Below, piece by piece: positions 1 to 10,173 of a stretch of 64,000 bases of DNA; position 1 is the first letter of the stretch; the number at the start of each line of letters is the position of its first letter. The position numbers and the translations under genes are program-made. Location: positions 496,001 through 560,000 of the forward strand of contig JAIXMQ010000017.1 of the NCBI GenBank assembly GCA_025716855.1, in the 5' to 3' direction. This DNA is from Pilaira anomala. Lineage: Eukaryota; Mucoromycota; Mucoromycetes; Mucorales; Mucoraceae. The notes beneath the pieces were generated by a model. That model searched no databases. It was not told where the DNA came from and worked only from the letters and a program-made list of their open reading frames with translations.

Positions 1-226
1 ACTTTCATTGATCTTTTAAGATAATTGAGTGTCAAATTTAACGACCAAAAAAAAGAGAGGCTGTCAGGAAGATTTTTTTTTTTTTTATCTTTTATTCTTT
101 TTTTTTAAACATACAATTCATGGCAAATAACGTGTTAAAAACTATATGGCAACCAGAGTTTAGTAGATATACAGGTAATTTATTTCTGTAGTATAAAAGC
201 TGTATGATGTAAAAAAAAAAAACAAA

Positions 227-230
<4 letters not shown>

Positions 231-258
<28 letters not shown>
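231..258. repeat. (GA)n microsatellite
   Basis: An uninterrupted GA dinucleotide run of about 14 units lies just upstream of the coiled-coil reading frame. It is low-complexity sequence and probably polymorphic in length. Confidence 0.9.
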
Positions 259-304
259 CGAAGAAATTAAGAAAGTAAATAAACTAACATGCAAAAAAAA
301 AGAT

Positions 305-1003
305 TGTAGTGATGCAGAACTATATAAAGGATTAGAGGAAGAATCAAACAACAATAAAGCGCCTGAAAGCTATCGCAAAGTTATTAGCAGGGTAACTAAC
401 GATATTAAACGACTCTCAGAACAATCTGAATTGGATCGATCGACCATAGAAAGACTTGAGCGCAGAACAAAAGAGTACAGTGAATATGTAAAGTCAGCTG
501 AAAAGAATTATGATTATCTTGCAGAACTGTACAAGAGTGAGCATAAATCAAATTTGGATCAAAAAGAAAAGATTTTAGAGCTTGAGCTCAAGCTCAAACA
601 AATGGAAGAGACACAGGCAATTCGAGATGAACGATTGAAAAGACAAGTTGCGGATATGAAGTCATCTCATAATGAAAGAATCGAAAGACAGCGAGAAGAG
701 TTTACTAAGTCGGCTAATCGACAAGCACAGGGTAGAAAGAATATCGAAGAAAAGTTAGTCACGAAAGATAATGAGTTGGCTGATATGAGAAACAGGTTAC
801 AAAACTTGGAAGCAAGATTAGCTCACTTGGAAAACCAAAATATCGAAAAGAACAAAGAGTCTGAGCATTATCAGAAAGAAAATAGTCAATTGAAACTTCT
901 TTTAAATTTTTTTCAACAACCTCAACAACAACCTCAACAGCAGCAACAACAACAACAACAACAGCAACCTCAACAACCACAACAACATATCCAACACTTC
1001 TAA
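305..1003 (+). CDS. Coiled-coil protein with C-terminal poly-Q/P tail, 5' end unresolved
   Basis: An open frame runs from at least base 305 to the TAA at 1001-1003. No in-frame ATG is seen near the 5' side, so the start must lie in an upstream exon; a possible donor is the CAG/GTAATT near 175, with an acceptor somewhere before 320. The protein is charged and heptad-rich (RLERRTKEYSEYVKSAEKNY, then DNELADMRNRLQNLEARLAH), with one long predicted coiled coil of about 190 residues. It ends in a tail of about 30 residues made almost only of Q and P, encoded by CAA/CAG/CCT repeats. I do not recognise the family; cytoskeletal or tethering coiled-coil proteins look similar but that is only composition. 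It may be a gene fragment, because its neighbours to the right are pseudogenes. Confidence 0.5.
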   Translation, partial: CSDAELYKGLEEESNNNKAPESYRKVISRVTNDIKRLSEQSELDRSTIERLERRTKEYSEYVKSAEKNYDYLAELYKSEHKSNLDQKEKILELELKLKQMEETQAIRDERLKRQVADMKSSHNERIERQREEFTKSANRQAQGRKNIEEKLVTKDNELADMRNRLQNLEARLAHLENQNIEKNKESEHYQKENSQLKLLLNFFQQPQQQPQQQQQQQQQQQPQQPQQHIQHF

Positions 1004-1093
1004 AATAAAATAAAAGCATAAAAAATAGTGAAATATATTTATTATAATAGTTTTACAAATGTGTGTGGGTTATGTTAAGAGTTATAAAAAATA

Positions 1094-1475
1094 TCATGTT
1101 GTTTGTGATGGTTTTCTTAAAAATAAAGTGGCACGATACATGAGGTTTTGTCGCTTCTTTGGAATTGTTTGAGCTGTAGGCTGTAGCCTTTCAATGGCTC
1201 GCTTGTCACCGTAGACTGCGGCTTTTTCGTACCACTTGATACCCTCCTCTTGATCCTGTAAGGTCACATCCCTTTTCATGCAAGATGACTAGTTCATAAA
1301 GCGCACGAGAGTATTGTGGCGTGGCTGCTTCGGCAGATTGTTTAAATCATTTATGACCATCCCGTATGTTTCTTGAAAGATTTAATTATCCCTTCATTTC
1401 CGCAAGACCTAAACGATACATGACACCTGGATGATTTAAAGTAGCTGCTTTTCTATAAAATTTTTTTATCTATCA
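1094..1475 (-). pseudogene. Broken Sel1-repeat (Chs4/Skt5-like) gene fragment
   Basis: On the minus strand three Sel1-type repeat pieces follow one another: FYRKAATLNHPGVMYRLGLA, then QYSRALYELVILH, then EEGIKWYEKAAVYGDKRAIE. The alternation of small residues with Y/A/L and the GIKWYEKAA signature are typical of Sel1-like repeats, as in the chitin-synthase activator Chs4/Skt5 and many mucoralean proteins. The frame is broken: a TAA follows the first repeat (AEMKG-stop) and a further stop precedes the second, with no intron borders that rescue them. Only the last repeat remains open, ending at the TGA near 1094. The upstream part (about 1475-1740) is not recognisable. I infer a dead, 5'-truncated copy. 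Confidence 0.6.
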
Positions 1476-1739
1476 GTACAGTAGAAAAAGACCCACAACT
1501 TTGTACTGATAACACCATTGATGCCCTGACGTCGCAGTTTGAGGATTTTCAGATCTCGATATCTCGAGGCAAGAACAGTATAGAAAACCACAAAGAGTTT
1601 CCTTTTTTTCTTTCAAAGTTAGTAGGACGAAGTAAATCTCAAATGTCGTGTTTGGAACTGCGAGTACCTCTCTTCTGCAAGGTTTCGTACCCACACCTAA
1701 AAAAAGATTTTTTACGTCTTTTTTGAGCAAATACATTAT

Positions 1740-2640
1740 TTTCTTATAATAAATTAAAATGTTTTGTTGTTGTACATATTGGTACTTTTCCAGTATTTTA
1801 TATTAGGAATTAATCGAGTTTATTTAGATGCAGTAAAGCAAAAGAAAACTGAAGCCAGAAAGCAGAAAACAAGGTTTATAAAGAAGCTGTCCATCAAGAG
1901 ACTCAAATACTAGCATCGTCATCTGTAAGTTATCCAATGTTCTGTAAAGAGAAAGAACTAAACGAATGCAAAAAGAAGAAAGTATTATTTGTATTCTCTG
2001 AAAAAGATAATCAAATACTTCAAGTTTTATTTACACAAGCCCTAGTTAAGTGAACAAACTATTGGGTCAAAATCACCTAGGGAAAGATGAATAAAGAGAA
2101 ATTTATCTAAAGATACTTCGAGGTTGGAAGACAAAAAGGAGAGGGAACAAAGAAAGGGAAAGTGTAAGTGTAAAATATACTTTATAGGTGAAGAAGACGA
2201 ATCAAACCTCGTAATAGCTACGCTACTCCTCCAGTCTTTAGCGACGAAAGTGCAGCCTTCTCATCAACTGAATTTTTACTAAGGACGCAGCCGAGGGTCT
2301 GCTACTTGCAAGCGCCGTGGGTCATCAAGCAAGATTCCTACACTACTTGGAAAATATTGTATTGTGAAAATAGCATTCTGGATACTGAAAATACAAAAAT
2401 CAGGAGGTGTAAATAAGAAATTCCGCCAATTGAAATTTTCTTAACCATCCGTCTTATTTTTAAATGAATAATACAAGGGATGCAGCCCTCTACATGTATT
2501 TTTATGAGAAACACACGGAAGAGGACGTTAAAAAATGCAAAGAGCGTATTGAAAAGTGGGGCGGTGTCGAGATAATGCTATAATAGGTAACTCCCCGAAG
2601 GAAGTCGGGGAAAAGAGCAGTAAAAAAAAAGGTAGTAAAA
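1740..2640. other. Gene-poor stretch with eroded coding-like scraps
   Basis: No intact gene. Plus-strand pieces look once-coding: RNVY-like and lysine-rich words near 1815-1915, ATPPVFSDESAAFSSTEFLL near 2222-2285, and YMYFYEKHTEEDVKKCKERI near 2492-2555, the last closed by two TAAs. None could be joined into a gene or named. Confidence 0.4.
2592..2611. repeat. Perfect 7-bp stem hairpin
   Basis: TCCCCGA and TCGGGGA flank the 6-base loop AGGAAG. This GC-rich hairpin is conspicuous in a region that is otherwise very AT-rich. Its role is unknown. Confidence 0.6.
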
Positions 2641-2810
2641 TCACGGATGACGAATAAGCTTTTGCATGAAATACACCATTACATCAATTTTTTTTTTCAC
2701 ATGGCATACAAGCAGGTTTTTTTTCTCATACGCCAGACAAACAGGGGGGGGGGAGGGTTTCATTATAAATAATCTTTTTTTTTTTTATTTTGTTCTTTTC
2801 TTTCACTTTC

Positions 2811-3155
2811 TTCTTTTTATATATATTCCAAAATGAATCTTCCTTCCTTACCGCTACAGTTTTTAATCTCTTCTTTTGCCACACTCCTTATCTAAAGAAG
2901 AGATTGTTCCAAGAAAAAAAAAGATCTGCATAAAACACATTATTATCAATAGTAAGTCTAATAATTTTATCAAAAAATAAATGATTCATTTTGTCTAATA
3001 AATCTCAAATAGAAAATGATCCTTTTTTCTTTTTTGTCCAAATTACAAGTAAAAAAAGAACAAGTATTATACTTGTGAAGATCCTAATAATTCCAAGGCC
3101 TATATGATCAAATCGGTCGTAGCAAAGGACATATTTGAAATCATCCAACAATATA
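2811..3155. repeat. Direct repeat, copy 1
   Basis: This segment recurs about 1,080 bp downstream at 3892-4199, roughly 90% identical by eye, in the same orientation. Shared blocks include CCAAAATGAATCTTCC, AGAAGAGATTGTTCCAAG, GTAAGTCTAATAATTTTATC and TAATTCCAAGGCC. Copy 1 carries about 22 extra bases near 3065-3087, next to the palindrome ACAAGTA-TTA-TACTTGT. The similarity stops just after ATATTTGAAA. Confidence 0.85.
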
Positions 3156-3895
3156 CAACTCTGTTCAATCAACGAACTGCTCAGGCTTTTTCAAAGTGAT
3201 GCTCAAACCACAGCGTATCATTTTTAAAAGCAAAGTCAGACAGAAATACAGATAGTAGAAAAAGAAAGCTTTATTTATTAGATGATATTTATTATGGTAA
3301 GCCTAAGCAATAGTATAAGCAAAATACATAACTAACATGCTTCTCTATAGACAATTTGTTGGAAGAAATATGCAGTCGCTTGCCAAGATACAAAGCATCT
3401 ATTTTAAATTTAAAAAAAAAATGATTACGAAATCATCGGATATGTTCGCAAGTCTCCATCTGATGTGGATCCAGAAACAAGGCTGAAACTCTTACAAAAA
3501 ATGATCGACAATCTCCTTGAACGCTCCCTTGCTGGCAAAGTTTACGTTTCAGTGTCTAGTAATGCATCTTTGCCGTTTAAGGAAAGGGACTCAAATAAAA
3601 CTGACGAAATTATGAAAAAACTCAAACATGTAACTGGAAATACTCCAGGTAAGGCAATACTATAGCATATAGACTGAAAAACCCATCACTAACTTTCTAT
3701 TTGATTCATAATAGGTATGTTAGAGTATCTACAATGTATTAATCACAATATCTGTTTGGCTTCGATCGACTTTGCTGGGATTTGTTCTCGCTCTTATCTC
3801 GTAAAAGATTTATTGGAAGAGTTCTCTGTTATAAAGAAAATAGCTATTGAAACTTTTATTTCTGATAACGAAATTCATCTTCTGGGCTCTCTTCT
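3085..3895 (+). pseudogene. Frameshifted multi-exon pseudogene, repeat family with RKSPS motif
   Basis: Plus-strand pieces read NSKAYMIKSVVAKDIFEIIQ, then after a frame change VMLKPQRIIFKSKVRQKYR, after another KLYLLDDIYY, an intron-like gap (about 3298-3351, with CTAAC), then DNLLEEICSRLPRYKASIL. A long open part follows: YEIIGYVRKSPSDVDPETRL at about 3423, an intron 3648-3713, then MLEYLQCINHNICLASIDF up to about 3895. The order is consistent with one gene, but at least two frameshifts and internal stops break it. From memory this matches a multi-copy gene family in Mucorales genomes. The IIGYVRKS start faintly recalls serine recombinases (IGYxRVS), but the catalytic context is not clear and I claim no function. 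The 3' part runs into repeat copy 2. Confidence 0.5.
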
Positions 3896-4199
3896 TTTTA
3901 CATATAGGTATTCCAAAATGAATCTTCCTTACCGCTCCATTTTTAATCTCTTCTTTTGTCACACTCCTTATCCAAAGAAGAGATTGTTCCAAGAAAAAAA
4001 AAAAACTGCGTAAAACATGTTGTTATCAATAGTAAGTCTAATAATTTTATCAAAAAATAAATGATTCATCTTGTCTAATAAATCTCAAATAGAAAATGAT
4101 CCTTTTTTCTTTTTTGTCCAAATTAAAAGTATAAAAAGAACAAGATAATTCCAAGGCCTACATAATTAAATCGGTTGCAACAAAGGAAATATTTGAAAA
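3892..4199. repeat. Direct repeat, copy 2
   Basis: Second copy of the segment at 2811-3155, same orientation. It starts inside the downstream exon of the RKSPS pseudogene and ends in sequence encoding the same NSKAYIIKSVATKEIFENI block as copy 1. This suggests duplication of a gene piece including non-coding sequence, not insertion of a transposon. I saw no terminal inverted repeats or obvious target-site duplication. Confidence 0.8.
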
Positions 4200-4660
4200 T
4201 ATTTTAGATCTGCTTTTCAATGATAGTAATCTTTTTGCCCGTGGTGGGGAAGGAATATCAAAATCAACCAAACGAATGTCTATTTTTAATGACTATGATT
4301 CATCATTTGGAAGAAGATCATACACGTTGGTGTTAGGAAGTCAAAATGATGAGTTATCAAATATTGAGCTTAAGAAAGCAGTACGATTACTCCCGTTCAA
4401 TCTCCACCTCGTAATGTACGACCAGTTCAGGTGTACTTGGAAGTTTAATAAAAACACATGGAAAGATTCTTTGTAATAATTACAAGACTCTTAATGACGA
4501 AAAATAAAAAGCTTTGGCCAGCCATTGTTTAAATGGCATACTAGGCTTGACTAATGATTCTATCAATGGTACAAATCCTTATTCGCGGAAGAAGTCTTGT
4601 CGCCTTCTAATTCGAACAAGAGAACTCGTTCCGTGTTTGAGGAGGATCAAACATAACTTT
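4143..4660 (+). pseudogene. Second eroded copy of the same repeat gene family
   Basis: The frame after repeat copy 2 reads SKAYIIKSVATKEIFENILD, then a run into RMSIFNDYDSSFGRRSYTLV and ELSNIELKKAVRLLPFNLHL, with a stop near 4476. Further scraps (SNKRTRSVFEEDQT near 4607) follow in another frame. The first block is homologous to the start of the preceding pseudogene. The GRRSYTLVLGSQNDE part was not recognised. Stops and frame changes indicate a relic. Confidence 0.4.
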
Positions 4661-4689
4661 GATTTAAATTTTCACTTTATAACCTTTCA

Positions 4690-6071
4690 TTGAATTAAAT
4701 TAAGTAGTTTTTTAATAATAATAAATATATACCTTACCCATTTGATATCCTCTTATAAGCACTGCTTACGAAGAAAAATTTAAATTTAGTCAAAATATAA
4801 CAATTACTATAATTAAAAAGATAAAAGACAATATTAACACAAACATGTTACCCTCTTCCGTCACAGCGCGGCTGGTAAATTTTGTCTGTTATATAAAATA
4901 AATGGCGCTACCAGATAATGATTGACATTCGTTAGCAAATGATTGTCGTTTTCGTAGTAAGACTGTCATTTACACATAAGCGAATGTTCATTAAAGTAAG
5001 CAAATGATTGTATTTTTTTTTTTATAGCAATTGATTTCAAGTGTGGGCTACGTATATTATGGTTGTTTTCAGTATCCGAACATGTCAATTAATAAAAAGT
5101 TAATGATCATTATGATACAAAGCCGGTATAAATGGCACATTCGATCCGAGATAGTTACGTCGAAAATGAAATTATTATACTTCACACGGTCTGTAGATTA
5201 TGTTCTTCATTCTTAAAATAATAACAATTTATCACTTATAAAAAAAAAGAAGAGTTCTCCAAATTTAAAGGAGCAAGGATTCTGAGGCACAAACGAATGA
5301 TAAAAAAAAAAGATTATTAATGTACATATTGTTCTTAAACTTATATAGTTTGGTCCGGAGTGATTCTCTTTCTTTTCAAAAGTAGGGTACTTAATATTTG
5401 ATATAAAATTAACGTTTGTTTGTTATGAACTGTCACACCCACGTTGTAAATTTTAAAGTGAAAAAGTTTATTTTATTTCTACCAAATTTGGAAAGTCTTT
5501 TTTTTTAAAAATGCTATTATGAGGACATATGTGCGTATTACATGCTAACTGTACATACTGTATATAGATTTAAAGATTCAAATGCTTCCAGTCATAACAT
5601 ATAAACGGTTCTAGAAGAATTGAGATATACATTTTAACATTTCATACTTTTAAAAAGAGCTTTTTGTAAAAACATATAGGTTAATAATTGTTATTTTAGC
5701 ATACTTCTCCCTGTTACGATGAAAAAGAAACATTCCGAAATCGTATGATTCGAATTGACAAGATTAAATTGAGGCACACACACACATATACCTGTTTCTT
5801 AAGCACTATATGAACAAAATTAAATTAAAATTGTCTGTGAACTGTTAATTATTAACTGTTTACGGGAGATGAGCTGATATTTTGTTAAATGAAGTATAAT
5901 AAAATAAACAAAAAAAAAAAGAACTTTATATAAAGGGTTACAAAAAAGGGAACTTTACCCCTCCCTTCTTCTTCTTTTCTCACTCGTTTAAAAAGGAATA
6001 AAAATGGCAAAGTTTCTTCTCTTTTTTTTCTTTGCCCTTTTTCTTTTCTATTTCTTTATTAAAATAAAAAA
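4690..6071. other. Non-coding stretch upstream of the RGS gene
   Basis: AT-rich sequence with A/T runs, a short CA repeat near 5777 and no coding signal that I can support. The right end presumably holds the promoter and 5' leader of the RGS gene, including a pyrimidine-rich block at 5960-6050. Confidence 0.5.
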
Positions 6072-8273
6072 ATGCCAAAAAATACTATGGATAACAACCT
6101 CTCAACTTATACATCCATGATGAGAGTAACGATAACCGGAAGACCATATACCAAAGTATATATATTATAAAAAGAATTTATAATTTTCACTTTTTTTTTT
6201 CTAATTTACGCCAAATATGCATACTTTTAGGATTTATACGATATATTTTCAGCCGTATTGTTACAAGTAACTTTAACGGATCATCGAGTTTTGTTTCGAA
6301 CATATCCATATACATTTACAACAGACGAAGCAGCCAAAGTGATGGAATCCTTAGTATTCATACATCTTGATCGGCACCCAGACCCATTAGATCCTAGCCG
6401 CCAAATCGCTACGCGTACAACGACTACGTTTAGTATGAATTATGCAACTGCAAAGAACTTGATACAACACTTTTTATCAGCACGATTAATTATGAACGCG
6501 ACTGATCCAAACAATTTAAATGTCCGTGATCGAGGGCTTTGGTGTCCAACATTGAAGGGCAAATACGTGTTAGAAGAATTTACAGATTCTACACAAGTTG
6601 AGATGACTGAAAATCTTATTACTGCATTAAACGCTCCTTATATGTCACCTGGATCTTTAGGTAGTACTGGGTCTCGTCTCATTCATTTAGATAGATTACC
6701 GAACAATGATGATCAAATTACTTTTTCTCGTCCAAACATGACTATTGCCTTTAAAGCCATGATGTCTAGTTTGCCACACGACGCATTATTAGTAGATGAA
6801 GTGAGTGGAATCAATAAGAAGGATATACCTGCATATCAACATACATTTATTGGATTGCATTGCATAGATTGGTTATTGGAGCGATTAACCGTCACGTCAA
6901 GAGCAGAAGCCATTACGGTCGCAGAAGAATTCGTCTTATTTGGCTGGATAGCTCTTGTAATGGATAAATCTGATAAGGATCTTTGTACAAGAGATGAAGC
7001 CATGTATTTTAAAGATTCTAAAAGAGCAATTTACTATCTAACAGAACGGGGATGTACAGTGATTGGTTGGAAACAATCTAAATCCAAATCACAAAGAACA
7101 AATGCATCTTTAAATTCAGGAGAAGCAATAGCTTTAGTAGACAGTTCTATCGAATCAGATTCAAGTAGTTTAAAAAAGGCTACTATGAGAAAAGTAGTAG
7201 TGATTAATTCAAGAAAGCCTAATAAACGCGTAGGAGCAACAACAACAACAACAACAACAACATCAGCAGCAGCATCAGTGGATAGTGCAAAATATGATTT
7301 TTATCTATCTAATCCAGAAAGTTTGTCATCTATAGATATTTCACAGCATGAGTCTTCTTCTGATATTGTATTTTCGTCAATAGCAACAGCAGCAACCGAA
7401 GAAGAAGTAATTCTATCCGAGACAACAACCAACAATGAACCAACTCAACCCCGAGTCACGCCTAGACCTTCCAGTATGGCTTTAACGGACTCAAATAGGT
7501 CACACACAAGTACAATCAACTCAGTCAATCCTGATAACAGCCAACATACCCGATTAAATCAAATTCTCGAGTCACCACTTTTAAGACTTTATTTTCGAGA
7601 CTTTTTAAGAACGAATTATTGTGTAGAGAATATAAATTTTTGGGTGGATTATCAAACGCTTATAAAGAATAGTGGAAAAAAGAGTGTACTAGAACAACTT
7701 TCAGAATGTTATTCAATTTATGAAACTTACTTGGGACCTGCAGCTGATCTAAATATTGATTCTACATTATGTCAAGATATTATGAAATATGTTGCAAGTG
7801 TGTTTATATTAGTGAATCAAGTACCGAAAAAAGGGACCTACTTTATGCTTTTACCACATAATATAAATGGAAAGAACCAACATAAAGCTACAAAATTAGC
7901 AACAAGGTTACTGCTAATGCCTCCACAAGGAAATAGTAACGTAAAGCAAAGAATCGTGACAATACGGGGAACTACAACAGATAAATGTCTAAGTAACTTG
8001 TTACACATGTTTGATAAAGTGAATGATCACGTATTCGGCATGATGGCAGAAGATTCGTTACCCAAATTTGTAAAAACAGGCGTGTATAAAGATTTGATGA
8101 CGAAGAAAAAACGTCAAGAAGAATTACAAGATATTGAAAGTGATGATGGATATGATGAAGATGACGAACTAGATAGTGACGAAGATGAAATTACTCCAAA
8201 TGTCACTACTTTATTTGATCAAAGAATTTCTGTAGAAATTCATCGAAATTTCCCATTAGAAAGTATTTCTTAA
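6072..8273 (+). CDS. Sst2/FlbA-type regulator of G-protein signalling (DEP + RGS)
   Basis: Exons 6072-6155 and 6231-8273, 708 residues. The 75-nt intron joins GRPYTK to DLYDIFSAVLL, which reproduces the conserved fungal Sst2/FlbA N-terminus; this join is why the ATG at 6072 is chosen over any start in exon 2. Two DEP-type modules lie at about residues 30-115 (ending TFTTDEAAKVMESLVFIH) and 210-310 (HCIDWLLERLTV...FKDSKRAIYYL). A Ser/Thr-rich linker holds a poly-Thr/Ala tract. The RGS domain spans about 470-650 (LLRLYFRDFLRTNYCVENIN, then MAEDSLPKFVKTGVYKDL) and is split by a long basic insertion. An acidic D/E tail follows. RGS domains speed GTP hydrolysis on G-alpha; DEP domains hold the protein at receptors or membranes. 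In fungi such proteins damp pheromone and growth signalling. Intact and well supported. Confidence 0.93.
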
Positions 8274-9552
8274 ATCTTTTTTTTTTCCCCTATTGTCATT
8301 ATTTTCTCTCGTACAACTATTTCACTTTGTAACACCAAGATATCCCCTCATCAAAAAAAAAAAAAAAAAAAGTTTCACATATTTTGTAACCGACGATACT
8401 TTATGGATGTAACTCGATCTCAAAATGACTATTTATTGAACATTGTACAAACAAACCTTGTTTATATTTTTACATTTTTTTTTTTTACCATAAAAAATCA
8501 CATTTATATTATTTTGATATTTGAGGTTTTTAAAGAAAATAAATAATAATAAAAAGTAGTGTTACTAAAGTACAATAGATTTGTAATTTCAAGGGATAAC
8601 GAATCGGAAGATTGCCCTTTAAAAAAAAATAACTCTATAAAGCAATATTAAAAAAAAAAAAAAAATAGATGCTTAGACCTTATTTAATTTTATAGGGGGT
8701 TAAGAAAAAAAGATACGATATAGACACGAGGGAACGGTCTTTATTGGATGAATTACGTTTCCATGTCTAATTGAGAAAGACAGTGAGAAAGAGCTTCAAA
8801 AATCTACATTAAAATTTTTTGTGCGTGTGGTACTGTGATCCTAAATATGTCTCATGGTCATGCAATGAATGATAATAATCTAGGAAATCAAGATGCATTC
8901 GTCAAGAGAGAAAAAAAAACGTTTTTTACTAGTCAGTGTACCTGTGCATTATATGCCACATATTACAAGTTGATTATAAGGGATACATATGAGTTTATAA
9001 ACTCCAAAAAAAAACCAGTTTATAATAATATCGAATTTCTTTTTCAACTAAAAACGGTATGGAGACTCATGAGAATTAAAATAATATATAGCTTTTATCA
9101 ATTTTATAACTTTAATTAGAGGTAAAATGATTCGCGTTATGTATAGAAAAAAGGGATGTCATGGTAACGAAGAAAAAAGAAATATTCTATGATGCGCACA
9201 TTACACCAAAAGCCTATTATTAAATAACTCTCTCTAATATATTTATCTTGTTCTTGTTACACCTGGCTGATATGTGCATGCAGTAATATCAAGTGATGAA
9301 AAAAAAAACATTATACATAACAAAATAAAAATAAAAAGTTAAATGTTACAGCTTTAATAAAGTTTATTAGAAAAAAAAAAAGAGGGGGAAAATGTAGTAT
9401 ATGATTATGAGTGTGTTTTAATGTATATAAGGTATAAACGGGGATAAGGAAAAAAAAAAAAGATGGTATCTATATATAATGAAAATAAAAGTGTGTATAT
9501 ATAATGAAATTATAAAGGTCTAATGAAGGTATAATTTTTTGTTTTGTTTGTT
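8274..9552. other. Intergenic stretch
   Basis: 3' flank of the RGS gene (A tract at 8355) and AT-rich sequence. A 94-codon open frame at 8835-9119 has no recognisable composition or splice partner and is treated as chance. Confidence 0.5.
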
Positions 9553-10173
9553 TTAACGGTTAATTCTGAACTTTTGTCTCCTTTGTCTAGCAGCATTTGC
9601 AGCAGCTAATGATGAAGGAGATAATGTTATTAATACAGCGCGATTAACTTTTGTAGTAGGCTTAGAAACAATTCCAGATAATTTCTTTAATGCGGCAGAA
9701 ACAGAATCTTCATCTTCCATATAATAACTGTCAAGATCACTATCGAAATCACTGTCATCATCATCATCATATAAATCATCAAACATTGATTCATTGTCAG
9801 TAGTTTCTTCGTCTTCTTCTTCTTCATCATGACCGTTGTCAATTTTTTTCTCACAGAGTATATTTGTAACATGTGTGACATATGTATTTCTTGAAGGAAG
9901 AGCAAGTTGGCTTTCACGACGCGAGCTATATTTGATATTGATTGTATCATATTTTTGTTCAAACTTTTCGTCAAATATCTCTTCTTCATCAGCTAAATCA
10001 CCATAGCAACATTGACTGATAACGCTGTCATCATATTTTGGTGTAATAGGTACAACATTATTTGACAATGCTCGATGCTTACGGATATCAGTATTTACTT
10101 TCATTAAATTTGTAGCGTAGCGAATACAAGAATAAATACTTTGTCTTTTTTTTTCTGTAGTGGTATATGACAT
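9553..10173 (-). CDS. Orphan acidic protein, 206 aa
   Basis: A single open frame from ATG at 10173 to TAA at 9553, without introns. The N-terminal 45 residues are basic and Tyr/Arg-containing (KKRQSIYSCIRYATNLMK). The middle holds two acidic runs (DEEEEDEETTDNE and YDDDDDSDFDSDLDS), and the C-terminus is basic (ANAARQRRQKFRINR). No membrane segment, signal peptide or known domain is visible. Charge-segregated proteins of this type are often nuclear or RNA/chromatin-associated, but that is only an inference from composition. The shadow frame on the same strand (9687-9989) is an artefact of the GAT/GAA repeats. Likely a lineage-restricted gene; nearest neighbours are far away on both sides. Confidence 0.6.
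   Translation of the reverse strand: MSYTTTEKKRQSIYSCIRYATNLMKVNTDIRKHRALSNNVVPITPKYDDSVISQCCYGDLADEEEIFDEKFEQKYDTINIKYSSRRESQLALPSRNTYVTHVTNILCEKKIDNGHDEEEEDEETTDNESMFDDLYDDDDDSDFDSDLDSYYMEDEDSVSAALKKLSGIVSKPTTKVNRAVLITLSPSSLAAANAARQRRQKFRINR

Noticed and set aside
8835..9119. 94-codon open frame after the RGS gene
   Set aside because: Composition looks random (AT-driven I/Y/K/F), no recognisable domain, no splice partner and an isolated position.
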